Assembly: GCA_001466705.2 (NCBI GenBank)
Contig: LATX02000001.1
Coordinates: forward strand, 2,232,001 to 2,296,000
Length of the DNA: 64,000 nt
Direction: 5' to 3'
Source: Moniliophthora roreri
Lineage: Eukaryota > Basidiomycota > Agaricomycetes > Agaricales > Marasmiaceae
The notes under the pieces were generated by a model, which made no database searches, was not told the origin of the DNA, and saw only the letters and a program-made list of their open reading frames with translations. Each line of letters starts with the position of its first letter. The first letter of the stretch is position 1. The position numbers and the translations under genes were made by a program. This document shows, piece by piece, positions 35,219-47,216 of this stretch.

Positions 35219-35449
35219 CGCCGTCGTGACATTGAGCAATAAAGCTACCGACGCCCAGTTTGGGAATTTCGTCTGTCAATCTGCCCGACACGTGCTAAAA
35301 AAAAATTCCTTCGGACTACTTTCGGACTTGCTTCTCTACTACGAAGCACCCTGGCAGATCAATAATTTTCTGATTGAAAGTCATTGATTCAATTCATAAA
35401 AATCACGTTATAAGACGCGCAGTCCTTCCCCATTTCTCCAGTCTTCACT

Positions 35450-36961
35450 ATGTCTGCACCACCCCCTTCCACGAGCAACGGAAAAATCTCCACGACAGAA
35501 GGATTTATCCTCGGGGGTATAGCTGCATGTATCGCGGTATGAAGCCCTCCGTTTCTTGTCTAGCGGCTCTTATATGTCCACAGGTCACTATTTCTAACCC
35601 GGCTGAAGTAGTCAAGACGCGTCTCCAACTCCAAGGTGAACTGGCCAAGGCAGGTGCACCAAAAGTTTATAGCAATGCTATCGACGCTCTCGCAAAGACT
35701 TGGAGAAATGAAGGAATTCGGGGAATACAAAGGGGTTTAGGGCCTGCTGTGAGTTACACGTCGTGCTGGTCCGTGGTCTTCCATGCTAAGTGAATTTGCC
35801 ACGAAACAGTACGTCTATCAAGTATGTTTACCGTATCCATTCAAAGACTCCCTCGAGCTGAATTATTCAGATACTCTTAAATGGCTCACGTCTAGGATTC
35901 TATGAGCCCTTCCGACACAATATTAACAAGCTAATCGGACAACCAGCTGAAGAACAGATACCCTTTACTTCTGTTCTTGCAGGAGCCACAAGCGGTGCGG
36001 TCGGAGGTTCGTTTTCGGTGTTGTACCTATCAAGAAAGTCCTCCCTGACGTTCATTCACAGCATCCCTCGGAAACCCGTTATTTTTGATAAAAGCACGAA
36101 TGCAGGTCCGTCCGGATTCTGCTATCCCCGGCATTGTAATTTCAACTATCGCTTATCCAGGCGTACTCCCCCGCACTACCCGTCGGAACTCAACACCACT
36201 ACAAAAATTCATTCGATGCGCTGTCTACCATATTCCGTGCTGAACGTTTCAGAGGGTTAGTAAGAGGAATAGATGCTGCCGTTCTCCGAACGTCTATGGG
36301 GTCATCGGTGAGCTCTTTTTAGTTCGAAGTTCGGATCCACCCCACCGACGAGCGGTCCAGGTCCAATTACCGAGTTACAACTTTACGAAAACCCAGTTGG
36401 TCAAACGTGGTATCTTGCCCGAGGGCAGCACATGGACCTTCTTGGCCAGTAGTACAGTTTCTGGTGCCTGTGTGGTAAGAATCAGTGCGGGAGCTCCATG
36501 ACGTTTGTTGCTCACTCCTCTCCGTGCAGTGCCTTGCGATGCAGCCAGCAGATACGGTAATGTCGCGTCTATCAGTTTTTCATGCACACTCTGACACTCC
36601 GATTCAAGGCTCTCACGAGAGTGTACAACCAGCCGACTACTCGTGATGCCAATGGCAGGCTTATTGGAGTATTATACAAAAACCCCATAGACTGTCTATG
36701 GAAGACGTTCAAGGCTGAAGGAGTCCGAGGATGGTATAAAGGTAAGCGAACATCTTTCATCCTAATCATTGATCTGACCCCTTTCCAGGATCGACCGCCC
36801 ACTTTTTGCGGATAGCACCGCACACGTATGTGTCTGCTTCTTCTACTCCGCTTGCACAAAAATTAACCGAGCACATGTTTAGGATTATTACATTGACCGC
36901 CAACGACATAATTATTAACTTTTACAAGAAGATCCGAGACCATAGACATCATGATATCTAG
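35450..36961 (+). CDS. OAC1: mitochondrial carrier, oxaloacetate-transporter type
   Basis: This is an inner-membrane solute carrier of the mitochondrial carrier family; sequence flow matches the yeast oxaloacetate/sulfate carrier Oac1. The first exon (35450-35536) encodes MSAPPPSTSNGKISTTEGFI through the first helix, and exon 2 (35584-35748) has the carrier signature PAEVVKTRLQLQ. A 12-base exon (35810-35821, encoding YVYQ) joins GLGPA to ILLNGSRLGFYEPF. The second repeat has GNPLFLIKARMQ, formed across several short introns, and the third has MQPADTALTRVYNQPTTRDA. The C-terminus is ANDIIINFYKKI plus a His-rich end. Three repeats of about 100 residues are present, as expected. The substrate is inferred from similarity only. 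Confidence 0.9.
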
Positions 36962-37103
36962 TGTCAATGATATCTTTTTTCCATCGCACGACCAGCGTGA
37001 AGATGAAAAGAGTGTGCATTCAAAAGAGCGTTCATAAGTCTTCAGACAATTATAGGTATATGGCGACTGTGTGCGACCAGGCGTCTTACGGCGGAAACGA
37101 CGA

Positions 37104-39133
37104 TCACCTTCGCAGGGTCCTCCTCTTGTAGCGATCGCGATGACCCTTGACTTCACCATCTTTCGCTGGTGCTGCGCCAGCTTCCTCTGTCTCCTCCTTC
37201 GTGCTCTCCTCGCTAGTCTCTTTGGTGGCCTCCTTCGAAATGTTCTTGGTGGATGCCTTCGGGACATCCTTAGAAACATCCTTGGACGTATCCTTCGCGG
37301 CAGTCAAGCTACTACAGATGTCAGGGTATTTCAGGTCCGTAGGGTCCTTGGGTATCCATCCGTGTTTCAGCCCAGCCTGATACGACCACTCGTCCGCAGC
37401 TTCGGCCTTCCACGTCCACTGGATCCATCCTGCGCCCGACTCGAAAGAGATCACCTGAGCCTCCCACATCTTCCGTAGGAATTCCTTGTACTCCGGGCTG
37501 AAGTACTCTGCGTGGCCGGTGATATTTTGGCAATCCCCGACTTTCGGAGTTGTTAGCGTTCCCTAGAACATCACATTAGTGGCGGGAGTAGCGATAATTG
37601 GTAGCCACGAACATCGTATCGCGCACCACGGCCAAGACCATTCAGATATTTGGCACAGTCGTGGAATGATGGTGTCCACTCTCCGACAATGACGTACATG
37701 TTTACAGCAGATTGGATATCCTTTGCGCTGGAGCATGCTTGTTGGATGTGTCCGGTGTCATTTAATCTGACGGTCTAGATGCAATATCAGCCGTTTAGCT
37801 AGGAGAAACTCGACTCTGAAACTGCGGAGACGTACCTGGTCGTTAAACATCTGGTAAACATGGGTGTCGATACCAACACCCTCGTACTGCGGGGCCGACA
37901 TGAAGCCGTTCCAATACGAGATACCCTGGAACGTGTCGTGAATAAGAACCAAGAGATCTGACTTTGTCGAGTCCCCTTCTGGGTATCTGCAAGAACAAGC
38001 GTGTTAGAAGTGGGAAGCCAGGATAGTGAGCTACAGACCTAATGCTCTGGTAACTATCGAGCCAGTACTAGAAATCCAGTTAGCATGAAATCACGGAGCA
38101 CCCTGAATATCCAAGTACCTGTTTGGTGACGTTCAAGATAAGCTGTCCGAAGAAACCTGCTGGCCTGAACGGTAAAGAGATGACTTTTCTGCTATCCACA
38201 AAGACTGTAAACTCACTCGTTCAGAGGTGCTATGGTATCAGCAACGGTAGTCTCATTTTGGAAGGTGGCGACGATTTGCTTGAGTATTTTATTTGTCCGG
38301 GCGATATTTTCCTTTCGGCGGTGCCAGTTCCTGCGAATATGATGCATATGAAAAGCCATACACCAGTCTTCTGGAATCACATACGGTCCGGTATCCAACC
38401 TCTGACCCGAATTGTCAAACCTGAGGAAGGCTCACTAACTACAGCGTTGAAACCTATGATAGGACTGACCCATTCTGGCTTCCAGGTGCACCTGCAAAAA
38501 AATGAGACACAGATATTGCTTGATCATTTAATATGACGAACTATGTAGATCAAGGATGACATGCAGGTCGTACTTCTTCGCCCATTCAATGGCCTTGAAT
38601 ACGTACGGTAACTGCCCTTGAATATAGGGCTCTGAATCGGAAACGTCAAAGGCCCAATGACCAACGGGTAAACGAACGTGTGTGAGTCTATTCTAATCGT
38701 CAGAATGATACGGGAGAAACAGAAAAGGACTTACCCCGCGGCAGAGATCGCCGCAAAGTCGTCTTCAGTAATAAATGTATCCCAATGCTTCTGAAGGGTA
38801 GCCAGGGCGACGTCGGGATTCTGGTACAAGCCAAAAGTCCATTCATCGATGATGTCTGGGTTACCTGCACGAGATGTTGAGTCATTAGTAGACTGACGGT
38901 CTCTTGGCAGCGTACCGGTGTTGTCGAAAATCGAAGGAGAAATCCATGGCTAATCAAGGATATTCTGTCGACAACGCTCAAACGGCGGATGTATGATAAC
39001 TCACCTCCAGTACAAGCCATCCACCAAGATTTACTCCACGAACCTTTCTTTTACCATAGGGGAAACTAGGAGAGAATGCGAGAACAGAAGAGAGCGTGGT
39101 AAGTGCCAAAGCAGTGATCACAGAGAAACGCAT
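37104..39133 (-). CDS. EXG1: exo-beta-1,3-glucanase, glycoside hydrolase family 5
   Basis: This is a secreted enzyme that trims beta-1,3-glucan, probably in cell-wall remodelling. About a dozen exons are present. The N-terminal signal peptide is MRFSVITALALTTLSSVLA. Next come VRGVNLGGWLVLE and the conserved LPVGHW-type strand, then VILDLHSAPGSQNGFDNSG after splicing. The acid/base Glu is in NEPAGFFGQL, whose codon (GA|G) is split by an intron near 38190. HDTFQG lies near 37940, and the nucleophile Glu is in VIVGEWTPS (near 37690). The end departs from the family: after YPDICSSL comes a tail of about 60 residues rich in Lys, Glu, Ser and Thr, closing with RYKRRTLRR. It is divergent from UAP1. 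Confidence 0.9.
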
Positions 39134-39583
39134 GATATTTAGGGGCCTCCAGCGATATGTAGTCGCCTATAGCGATATGCAGTCAAACGAGTGGAAGTGG
39201 GACAAACAAGTGGGAGGGACAGAAGGAGCCTCATTTTCTTTAAGTATGGCGGCTCGGAAACTGAAGGTGGGTATCGGCTCGGCTGAGTATTTAGGTGGCC
39301 GCTGTTGGTTTGAAGTGAGACTCCCGTTCCGACAACTGTGATCGTTGTTTCAAACTCACTACCTCGTTATCAGAGCGCTGGCACCGTCGGTCTTGTCCTC
39401 CGATATAAGTCTTTGGGCGCACGGTCTGTTCGGTCGCTTTCAATGTGAATTGCACTGCTTATTTTTGAGAAATCAGAGCATGAAATCACAGAGAGTAACC
39501 TGAGAGTACTCGCTTCGCACTGCAATCGGCTGAGAACTGACAGTGATGGATGAACGTGGTCAACGCTGTGCGCAGTTTGCCGG

Positions 39584-39590
39584 TATAAAA
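39584..39590 (+). promoter_or_regulatory. TATA box of UAP1
   Basis: TATAAAA lies 56-62 bases before the ATG at 39646, a plausible distance for a fungal TATA element. Confidence 0.5.
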
Positions 39591-39645
39591 ATCTGGTCAT
39601 GCCCGTCTAGCAACGTTTATCACATCTTTCCTTTTCGCCTCCATC

Positions 39646-41184
39646 ATGTCCTTCGAATCCCTAAAAAAACGCTACGAGGCCGCTGGACAGGGCCATCTTC
39701 TCAAATTCTGGCCTCAACTTTCCGAATCCGAACAAAAATCTCTCGCTGATCAGCTTAATGCCCTCGACATCGAACGCGTCAACCGTATCTACAAGAAGGC
39801 AATCAACGCTGAGGCTAAAACCAGTGATCCCAATGCGCCTCAGGCCTCAATCGAACCACTCCCAGAAGGCGCATCAGAGTCGGTCACTGATGCAACCAAG
39901 GCGAGAGAGTGGAGGCGAGTCGGCCTTGATGCGATCTCTCGTGGAGAAATTGGCGTTCTTCTGATGGCTGGTGGACAAGGAACAAGATTGGGCAGCAGTG
40001 CGCCCAAAGGTTGTTATGACATTGGACTGCCATCACACAAGTCATTGTTCCAATATCAGGCTGAGCGGATCGCCAGGTTGCAGACTGTTGCCGAGCAGGA
40101 GTTCAATCGGTCTGCAGGATCTGTCATCATCCCCTGGTATGTCATGACTAGCGGTCCTACTCGTCGCGACACCGAAGACTTTTTCACCAAGCATTCATAT
40201 TTTGGACTGAAGCCCGAGAACGTCATCTTATTTGAGCAAGGTGTGTAACTTTTTGATCATCATCCTCTCTCAAAACAGAAACTCATGCGACAATCAGGAA
40301 CGTTACCATGCCTCACGATGGACGGAAAAGTTCTACTCGACTCACCCTCTCACGTCGCTGTTGCACCTGATGGCAACGGTGGACTCTATGCCGCAACTCG
40401 TTCACCCTTTTCTCCGAATGACAAGTCACGCACTGTCCTCAGTGATCTTGCGAAGCGAAAGATCCTTTACGTTCATGCGTACTGCGTCGACAACTGCCTC
40501 GTTCGCGTCGCGGACCCCGTTTTCCTCGGCTACAGCATCCAGAAGCAAGCCGACTGCGCAGCCAAAGTCGTGCCCAAGACTCAACCCACAGAGTCTGTCG
40601 GGGTTGTCGCTTGCCGCGGCGACAAGTTCAGTGTCGTCGAATACTCCGAAATTTCCAAGGAACAGGCAGAAAAACGAGATCCCAAGACGGGCGAATTGTG
40701 TTTCAGGGCAGGAAACATCGCCAACCACTTCTACACTACCACTTACCTCAATCGAGTCGAGAAGTTTGAGGATGAACTTGCGTTCCACATTGCTCGCAAG
40801 AAAATCCCCTACATAGACATTGGGACGGGCGAGTCTGTGAAACCCTCAAAACCAAACGGAATGAAACTCGAAATGTTCGTGTTTGACGTTTTCCCATACA
40901 CGGAACATTTTGCCGTCTTGGAGGTTGAGAGGAAAGAGGAATTCAGCCCACTCAAGAACGCGCCGGGTACTGGCTCTGACGACCCAGAGACTAGTCGCGC
41001 TGACTTGCTGTCCCAGCACAAGCGGTTCCTGGAACATGCTGGTGCGACCGTCAAGGACGGCACGGAGATCGAGATCTCGCCGCTCGTTAGCTATGCCGGT
41101 GAGGGTTTGGAGTCAGTCAAGGGCAAGACCTTCTCCAGGTCTGGTCTTGTAGAGTCCATCGAGGAGTTGGATGCTTTGGTTTGA
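39646..41184 (+). CDS. UAP1: UDP-N-acetylglucosamine pyrophosphorylase
   Basis: The enzyme makes UDP-GlcNAc from GlcNAc-1-phosphate and UTP, the precursor for chitin, N-glycans and GPI anchors. Two exons (39646-40240 and 40298-41184) give 493 residues, close to the usual size. The nucleotide-binding loop is LLMAGGQGTRLGSSAPKGCY (about residues 104-123). MTSGPTRRDTEDFF and NVILFEQGTLPCL across the splice are family blocks, as are PDGNGGLY and FVFDVFPY. The protein is cytosolic. A glucanase gene is divergent from it, so two cell-wall genes share the 512-base promoter region. Confidence 0.95.
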
Positions 41185-41365
41185 AGACGCTGATGGACGC
41201 TGTTGGATAGTAAAGAAAACATGGTTTACCCTCGGATGGAAAACTCACATTCGGAAAGGATTCTCAAGGACTTGGGTAATATTACTATACCCATAGATAA
41301 TGATGTATGCTTTCAGCACAGTGGAGGATAAATTTGGAAGGCAAATTTCAATTCGAGTTGCAGGA

Positions 41366-43592
41366 TCAACTGCTCACAGCTGCATGATTGTCTGACGTGG
41401 CTGTCTGCTTCCCGTTAACTGCTGCCGTCGCCCCAGACCCACCGCGATTCAACGGCGCCCTTTTCTCCAACTCATCTCGCAAGGACGCGAACAGTCTCTG
41501 TGTCCGTTCTGCATTCGGCTTGTCATTGCGTATCTGATGTCAGTGTCAAGTTTCCCCTACGAAACTGGATATAAACTAGCCTCACCTCTTTACAGCATTG
41601 TATTAACTTGTCGATGAGCATCGTTTGACCGTTCTGAGAGTCTTCGAGGCTTTTCCTGAGCTGTTGGACCTGGATACTTTTAGGGACTGAGCTTCGATGC
41701 AATAGAACCAAGAATACCTCTTCTTCCAATTTATCTGCTCGGGCTTTCTCCCCTTCAGCTAGTTGCTTTTGCTCGGCGGCTCGAGCTCTTGAAAGAAGGA
41801 CTTCTAGTTCCTTTGAACGAATGACACATTCAAAGTGTCGTTCTCGAAGTTCGTACTGACGTAGAACTTCTTTTAGACGTTCTCGAACGCTGATTGATAT
41901 TGTGAGATGAACGTTTAGTTGCATAACAAGTAAGACTTACACGCCGTCAAATATCTCTTCTAGAGACCTCTTGGCTCTGAAATACGTGTGTCAGTTGCAT
42001 GGAAAACTCTATAGGGGGTCACACGGACTCTCGGGGATCGTCGGTCCAATTCTTGATCAACTTCTGTCGTTGAGGCTCCAGGACCTCATCCTAGAGTACA
42101 AATCTGTTATAGCTGCACACACAATGATTAATGAACGCACATATTCATCGGTGGCGCCTTCCGTCAGGTCCATCAACTCAACAGCCATAATTTCGTCTCC
42201 ATCCTCCATTCCCGCTTCCTCTGGAGTCATGTCCGCATCAACAGAATGACCTCCATGGGTAAAGATGAACTGCATAGCTGGGTTTGGCGATGAACCCTCT
42301 GGTTTCGGACCTGTATTCACAGGTTGGCCGGTCTCCTTGCCTTCCGCCTTCTTTCCACCAGTCTTCTCCATCCTATCCGTCCAAGCATTAAACAGCTTGG
42401 ATAATTTTGTCTTGCGTGAGATTTTGAAGAAAAGCTCGGCTCGATATCGGCAGACTACTTTGACCACGATGTCGGGCATTTCACGGTACTTGATGTCCCG
42501 CTGCTTGGCCTTGTCAGCACGCCTTGATATGTCATTCTTCATTTGTAGAAGCTAAATGGAATAAAGCCGATGTTGAATAGCGTCGGACGAGATACGGGAA
42601 AAAGACAGCACACCTCGTCCTGTGCGTCCTCTACACATTGAGCTAAACGTTTTCCGTCCTCCTGTTCTAGTGATGAATATACAACTTCCTGTGCACGTCG
42701 ATTGGGCTTACCCGAAGTCTTTTGTTGTCCTATGAGGAAGGGTCAGAGTAATGCAAGAGGTGTGATTTAGCGTTGACCCGACCTTCTGTAGTTCACGGGC
42801 TAGGTTCTCCATCTTGGTCTTGGTTTGATTTGCCTTGCTCAACTGGCTCTTTGCTTGGAGGATAACAATTTCAGAACGTTGGCAGTAGAATGAGTGTAAC
42901 ACGCGACACACCAGCATCCTTATCCTTGACTAGTTTCTGCTTCTCCTTTGCATGATCTCGTTCCAATCGTTTAAGCTCTGCAAACTGTGTATGCACCTCA
43001 TGTTACCCTCTGAACTCTGAATGCATACGACGATAAATACCAGCTCGATATATTTTGCATGTATAGCGCTGTCCTCCAAATCCTTCATAGACTTTTGAGC
43101 TTCCTCCGCTGCACATACGTTGATGAGCCTTTTCTAGGGCAATAAAGGTAAAAAGACCTGCTCACCAAACCGGCGTTCTTCTTCTTCCTCGAGTACTTCT
43201 TCTTCTTCAAGTGCAGCTATTCTGTTCTTCAGACTTTCGTACATGGTAGCAGGGTCGACTGGTGCCTCGTTCTTCTTCTTTCCCTTTGCATGCTGTGGTG
43301 GATGAGTGCCATTGACCACGGGTGGATGAGAGTGATTATTTGGGCGATTTGGCTGAGTATTAGGAGGTGCTGGAGGTACAGTTGCTGGGGCAGGTGTAGC
43401 AGGAGGTCTGGCCATTCTTGTAGACGCGTTTTGAGGATGAGCGCTGGTGGTGGTAGTGGTGGTAGTGGCGCTCATGGAACGGGTAGATGAAGATTTATGA
43501 AGAAAACTTGACAATTTGGTCTTCACGTATTGACCAATGACAAAAACTCGTTTCGACTTGTCCGAGTTTGTTTGTGTCGCTGTCCCGCTCAT
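41366..43592 (-). CDS. taxilin-type coiled-coil protein with an embedded SUMO-like domain
   Basis: Taxilins are cytosolic coiled-coil proteins linked to membrane traffic through syntaxin binding. About eleven exons join in phase. The N-terminus is disordered (Thr- and Pro-rich), followed by RIAALEEEEVLEEEEERRF. Taxilin coils include KTKMENLARELQKDNKRLRE (about 42840-42700) and YELRERHFECVIRSKELEVL through LIDKLIQCCKE (about 41860-41590). Between them, in one exon (about 42550-42110), lies a ubiquitin-like sequence: VVKVVCRYRAELFFKISRKT, then MQFIFTHGGHSVDADMTPEE and AGMEDGDEIMAVELMDLTE. This matches the SUMO/Rad60-SLD beta-grasp pattern with a 40-residue low-complexity loop inserted. It lacks a C-terminal di-Gly. 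Both flanking joins keep frame. A nested or separate gene cannot be excluded. Confidence 0.75.
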
Positions 43593-44050
43593 TGCACAAG
43601 GTCCTTTTCAATCATTGATTTCTCACATATTCGCTCTTCCTTCTCAGGGCATTTTGCAATACTTTGTAGCAGCAGTCGACAGTGGCTCAACAATTAACGC
43701 ACGCTCTGGATGGGAATTTACATAAATCGGACATACGATAGCATCGCATTTCTGGAATGATGGTAAATATGTCTCGAGACAGAGAAAAAAAGGCGCAAGG
43801 CACAGATTTTGCGGGTCTCTGCAGGAAGGAATAAGCCAGGGCAGATAACGGATGGGATCCGTAGTAGTACAATCCGTAATTGCAGTCCGGCTAGGACGGG
43901 TGTGTAAGTGTGGACCACTCGACTGTGCTGGAGAAAAGCGCCAAGTCACGTGGAAGACGCGACCATTGTCAATCGGAGTTGTCCAGGACGTGATTGTGTT
44001 GAGCATCACTTGCAGCTTGCTCTAGTACCACTACCATCGTTGTCGTAGTC
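43593..44050. other. divergent promoter region between taxilin and BRCA2-like genes
   Basis: This 458-base stretch separates two divergent start codons. No other gene or repeat was seen. Confidence 0.4.
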
Positions 44051-47000
44051 ATGGCCAATATCAGGCCGTTAGGTGTGCAGTATGTCCTTTTTCCCCGTAA
44101 AAAATCGCTCACATTTCTGTAGAACGGTCGCCATTCAGCTCACCGACTCGCAAACGGCAACGTTTGTTGTCTTCACCAGATTACGACAGTCATCTTCCAG
44201 CTCTCAGCCAAGAAGACCTGCAAGCCATCGAGAAGATTGAATTTCAACTGTCTCAGCCACATAAAGACACGCGAGGAAACGGCACTTCCAATGACAACAA
44301 TTCGCAAGGTTCAGAGGATCCATTTGCACGTTCATCATCACCTTCCTATCATGCGCAGCAGATGAAGCCTGTAATTGGCTTTACTGCCGCATCAAGCTTC
44401 ACTCTACCTCAATCAGATGATCGGAGAGACGAAAGATCCCCCTCTCCAGGACCGTCTGACGAGAAAGACTACTCTTCATGGTTCGATTCGGGACCTTCAC
44501 AAACACCCATGGGCTTTCAGACCGCATCATTTACCTCGGCATCGTCGTTGAACCCGAAAACTGGCGTACAAGCAGTTGTCGGCTTTCGAACTGCTGGAAA
44601 CAGCATTTTAGCACCATCGGGTAGTGCTCTAGCAAAAGCGCAGCAGAAGATGAAGGAGATTTGGGGTGAAGATGCACCAGATACACCAGACACATCGGGA
44701 GAGAATGCATTCAGAACATCATCCAATCTCAACACACCCGTAGACTCTGCACAAAGAGGCCCGCTGCGTTCATTAGGCAATGCCAGTGCCCTCAGCTCCA
44801 TAGGAACACCTTGTCCACCTGAAGCTAAGACTACAACATCAATATCAGGATTCATCTCCGCCTCCACCTCATTTGCCTCCCCGCTACCCAGCAGGGTAAT
44901 TGACAAACATAGACCCAAACCTTTCAGGTCACCGTTCCTAGCGCAGAACAAAAATGCGCCTGCCACTCCAACAAACCGTAACGCTGCATCTTCTACACCT
45001 GTGCTTTCCGGACTCGCCTCTGCACGGCCGCGGCACTCTTTGTCCACACCAGCTTCGAGTGGTGTCTTCGAAACCCCTGCAAAACCGTCAACTTCGTCAT
45101 CTCTTGCCCTCAGTACACCCGCGCGTAGTATACGAACTACTCGTTTTGTCACTCCATTCAAGCAAGGTATGAAGCCTGGGGAACCAGGACGCGAGGCATT
45201 AGAAAAACAGGCGAAAGCCGGGCCTTCGATGGCCATCGCAACACCTGCGAAGAAGAAGGTCAGAAGCATGTTCGATTTAAGTGAGTAGCTTCTACTTATG
45301 CCGTATTCAAGCTTTTGACTGCCAATTCACACAGAACTTCGTCCTAATCGACAAACGCTGTTATCGTCTGGGCTTGTTCCTCAGCGATTCACTGAACAAG
45401 AACTAAAATACTATGATCTGTATGTATGCATTACTTTTCCCCTTACTACTATCGTTCTGAAATCTCTTTCATTAGTGACTATGACGAACTCAGACGAGTA
45501 ACACCCGAAACTGCGCTATACTACAATTTTTACTGTCCAACACCGACCCCTCAATATTCCGATTCGGCGCCGTTCTCCCTGACGACCACTTCCTCTTGGG
45601 ATCTCGGCGCGACAGAGGCATCCCAGCGCCTACAAGCCATCAACTGCTGGCTTGCGAAGAAAGATTGGGTGTTGAATCATTGGAGTCTTATTCTATGGAA
45701 ATTAGCTGGTATGGTTGCACTTGATCCCGGAACAGAATCTACGGAACGAAGAAGGTGGTCTTGGAATGAGATTTGGAACCAGTTGTTGTATCGGTACGTG
45801 TGATTATCACAATACCTTGCACCCAACTCATTTACCATCATTCGTCAGATACGAACGAGAACTCAACATGGGTATTCGACCCGCACTTCGACGAATCACA
45901 ACGCATGATAGTCCTGCCGCCTCTCCGATCGTACTCTGCGTATCAGATATCATCTGGCCTCCAAGCCAAGTCGCCAACGGACAAAAGATTGAGCCACCAC
46001 CCGAACTCGAAGTCACGGATGGATGGTACAAACTCCGTGCTAGAATCGACGCACCTTTGATTCGAGCAGTGGAGAAAGGTACCTTGAGAATTGGCAGGAA
46101 GATAGCTATTGCAGGTGCTAGGGCACGTTCCATTTCATTCCATTATATTATCCGACTCATTGCTCAATACCATTTTTTACAGCTCGAGAACGAACGCAAA
46201 GACCCTGTTGAAGTCCTCGAAGCCTACAACTCTGTCAAACTCATCATCAACGGCAACGCATCGCATCTTGCGCTATGGCACACAAAGTTGGGGTTCCAGA
46301 AAGGACCATTCATCTCAACGTTGCGTAGCCTAACGCCAGACGGAGGACTGGTCCCTATCATGGACGTAATCATCACACAGGTGCACCCGATTGCGTACTT
46401 TGAATTTTCGGTGGATGAGAAAGGCAAAAAGAGGACAGAAGGACCGAGGAATGAAGCTGAGGAGGCAAGGTGTGCTGATCAGTGGAAGGTGCATAAAACC
46501 CGTTGCTGTTCTTCCTCAGGATACTGATATTCTGTATCCACAGGTGAAACGGGAAGCAGCTGGATCCAGACTACGCGAAGAACACGAAAAGAAGATCCGA
46601 AGATACCTTGCATATGCAGAGAGATTAGAGCAAAAGGCTGGCGGTTCTCTTCGTGGTAATGAGCCCCCTGACTCGATCGAGGATATGTACGACGAGCTGG
46701 AGGAGCCTGACGATGCGGGGCCTGTTTTGGCCAGAGCCTCGGCGCACGAAGCTGGTTGGCTGGCGAAGCATATTCGGGAGAGAGTCGAAAGAGACCAGGA
46801 TAGGGCTCGGGATGAGATCGAGAAAGAGCTAAGTGTGCGTACTTGTATTCTTTTTTACTCTTCATGGCTCTCATGACTATTAGGATATATGCCCTCGAAG
46901 AAATTTACGATGCTTCAGAGTAGTGTTCATTAAGGATGCCCAGAGTAACCGACGGCCTGCGAATCGCAAGGCACAGTTAACTATATGGGACGTTCTGGAC

Positions 47001-47216
47001 ATCCAGCTCTCAGAAGGCAAACCAGCGGGTCACTTTGAGACTGGGTACCGCTGTATCGTAAGCATATATACTTCCATAACATGGTCATAATTCAGCGTTT
47101 GCTAGATCACCAACTTGATGCCGAGCTCACAGCGAGCTTGGATGGGTCACGAACCAGGAAGTGAAGTGTTCTTGGTCACAACGAGAGCTTCGAGGTTTCA
47201 AAAGTTGAAATCATAG
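44051..47216 (+). CDS. BRH2: BRCA2 homologue (Brh2-type), compact
   Basis: This recombination mediator loads Rad51 on single-stranded DNA. Exon 1 (44051-44072, MANIRPL) joins exon 2 at 44123. The N-terminal half has four GF-type motifs that resemble BRC repeats: GFTAASSF (about 44375), GFQTASFTSASS (about 44513), GFRTAGNSILAPSGSALAKA (about 44582) and SGFISASTSF (about 44848). The third fits best, having the Phe-x-Thr-Ala core and a following helix. The helical domain spans RPNRQTLLSSGLVPQRFTEQ to LNHWSLILWKLAGM. OB-fold sequence follows (VTDGWYKLRARID, then LRIGRKIAIA). A charged helical stretch (EHEKKIRRYLAYAERLEQK) could be a short tower. The protein ends RFQKLKS at 47216. Confidence 0.9.

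Noticed and set aside
38123..38536. A 137-codon open frame on the plus strand.
   Set aside because: The minus strand there gives several spliced exons of the glucanase with diagnostic motifs, including NEPAG, so the plus frame is a shadow.
44517..45269. A 250-codon open frame on the minus strand.
   Set aside because: It is antisense to the low-complexity N-terminal half of the BRCA2-like gene and has no motif of its own.
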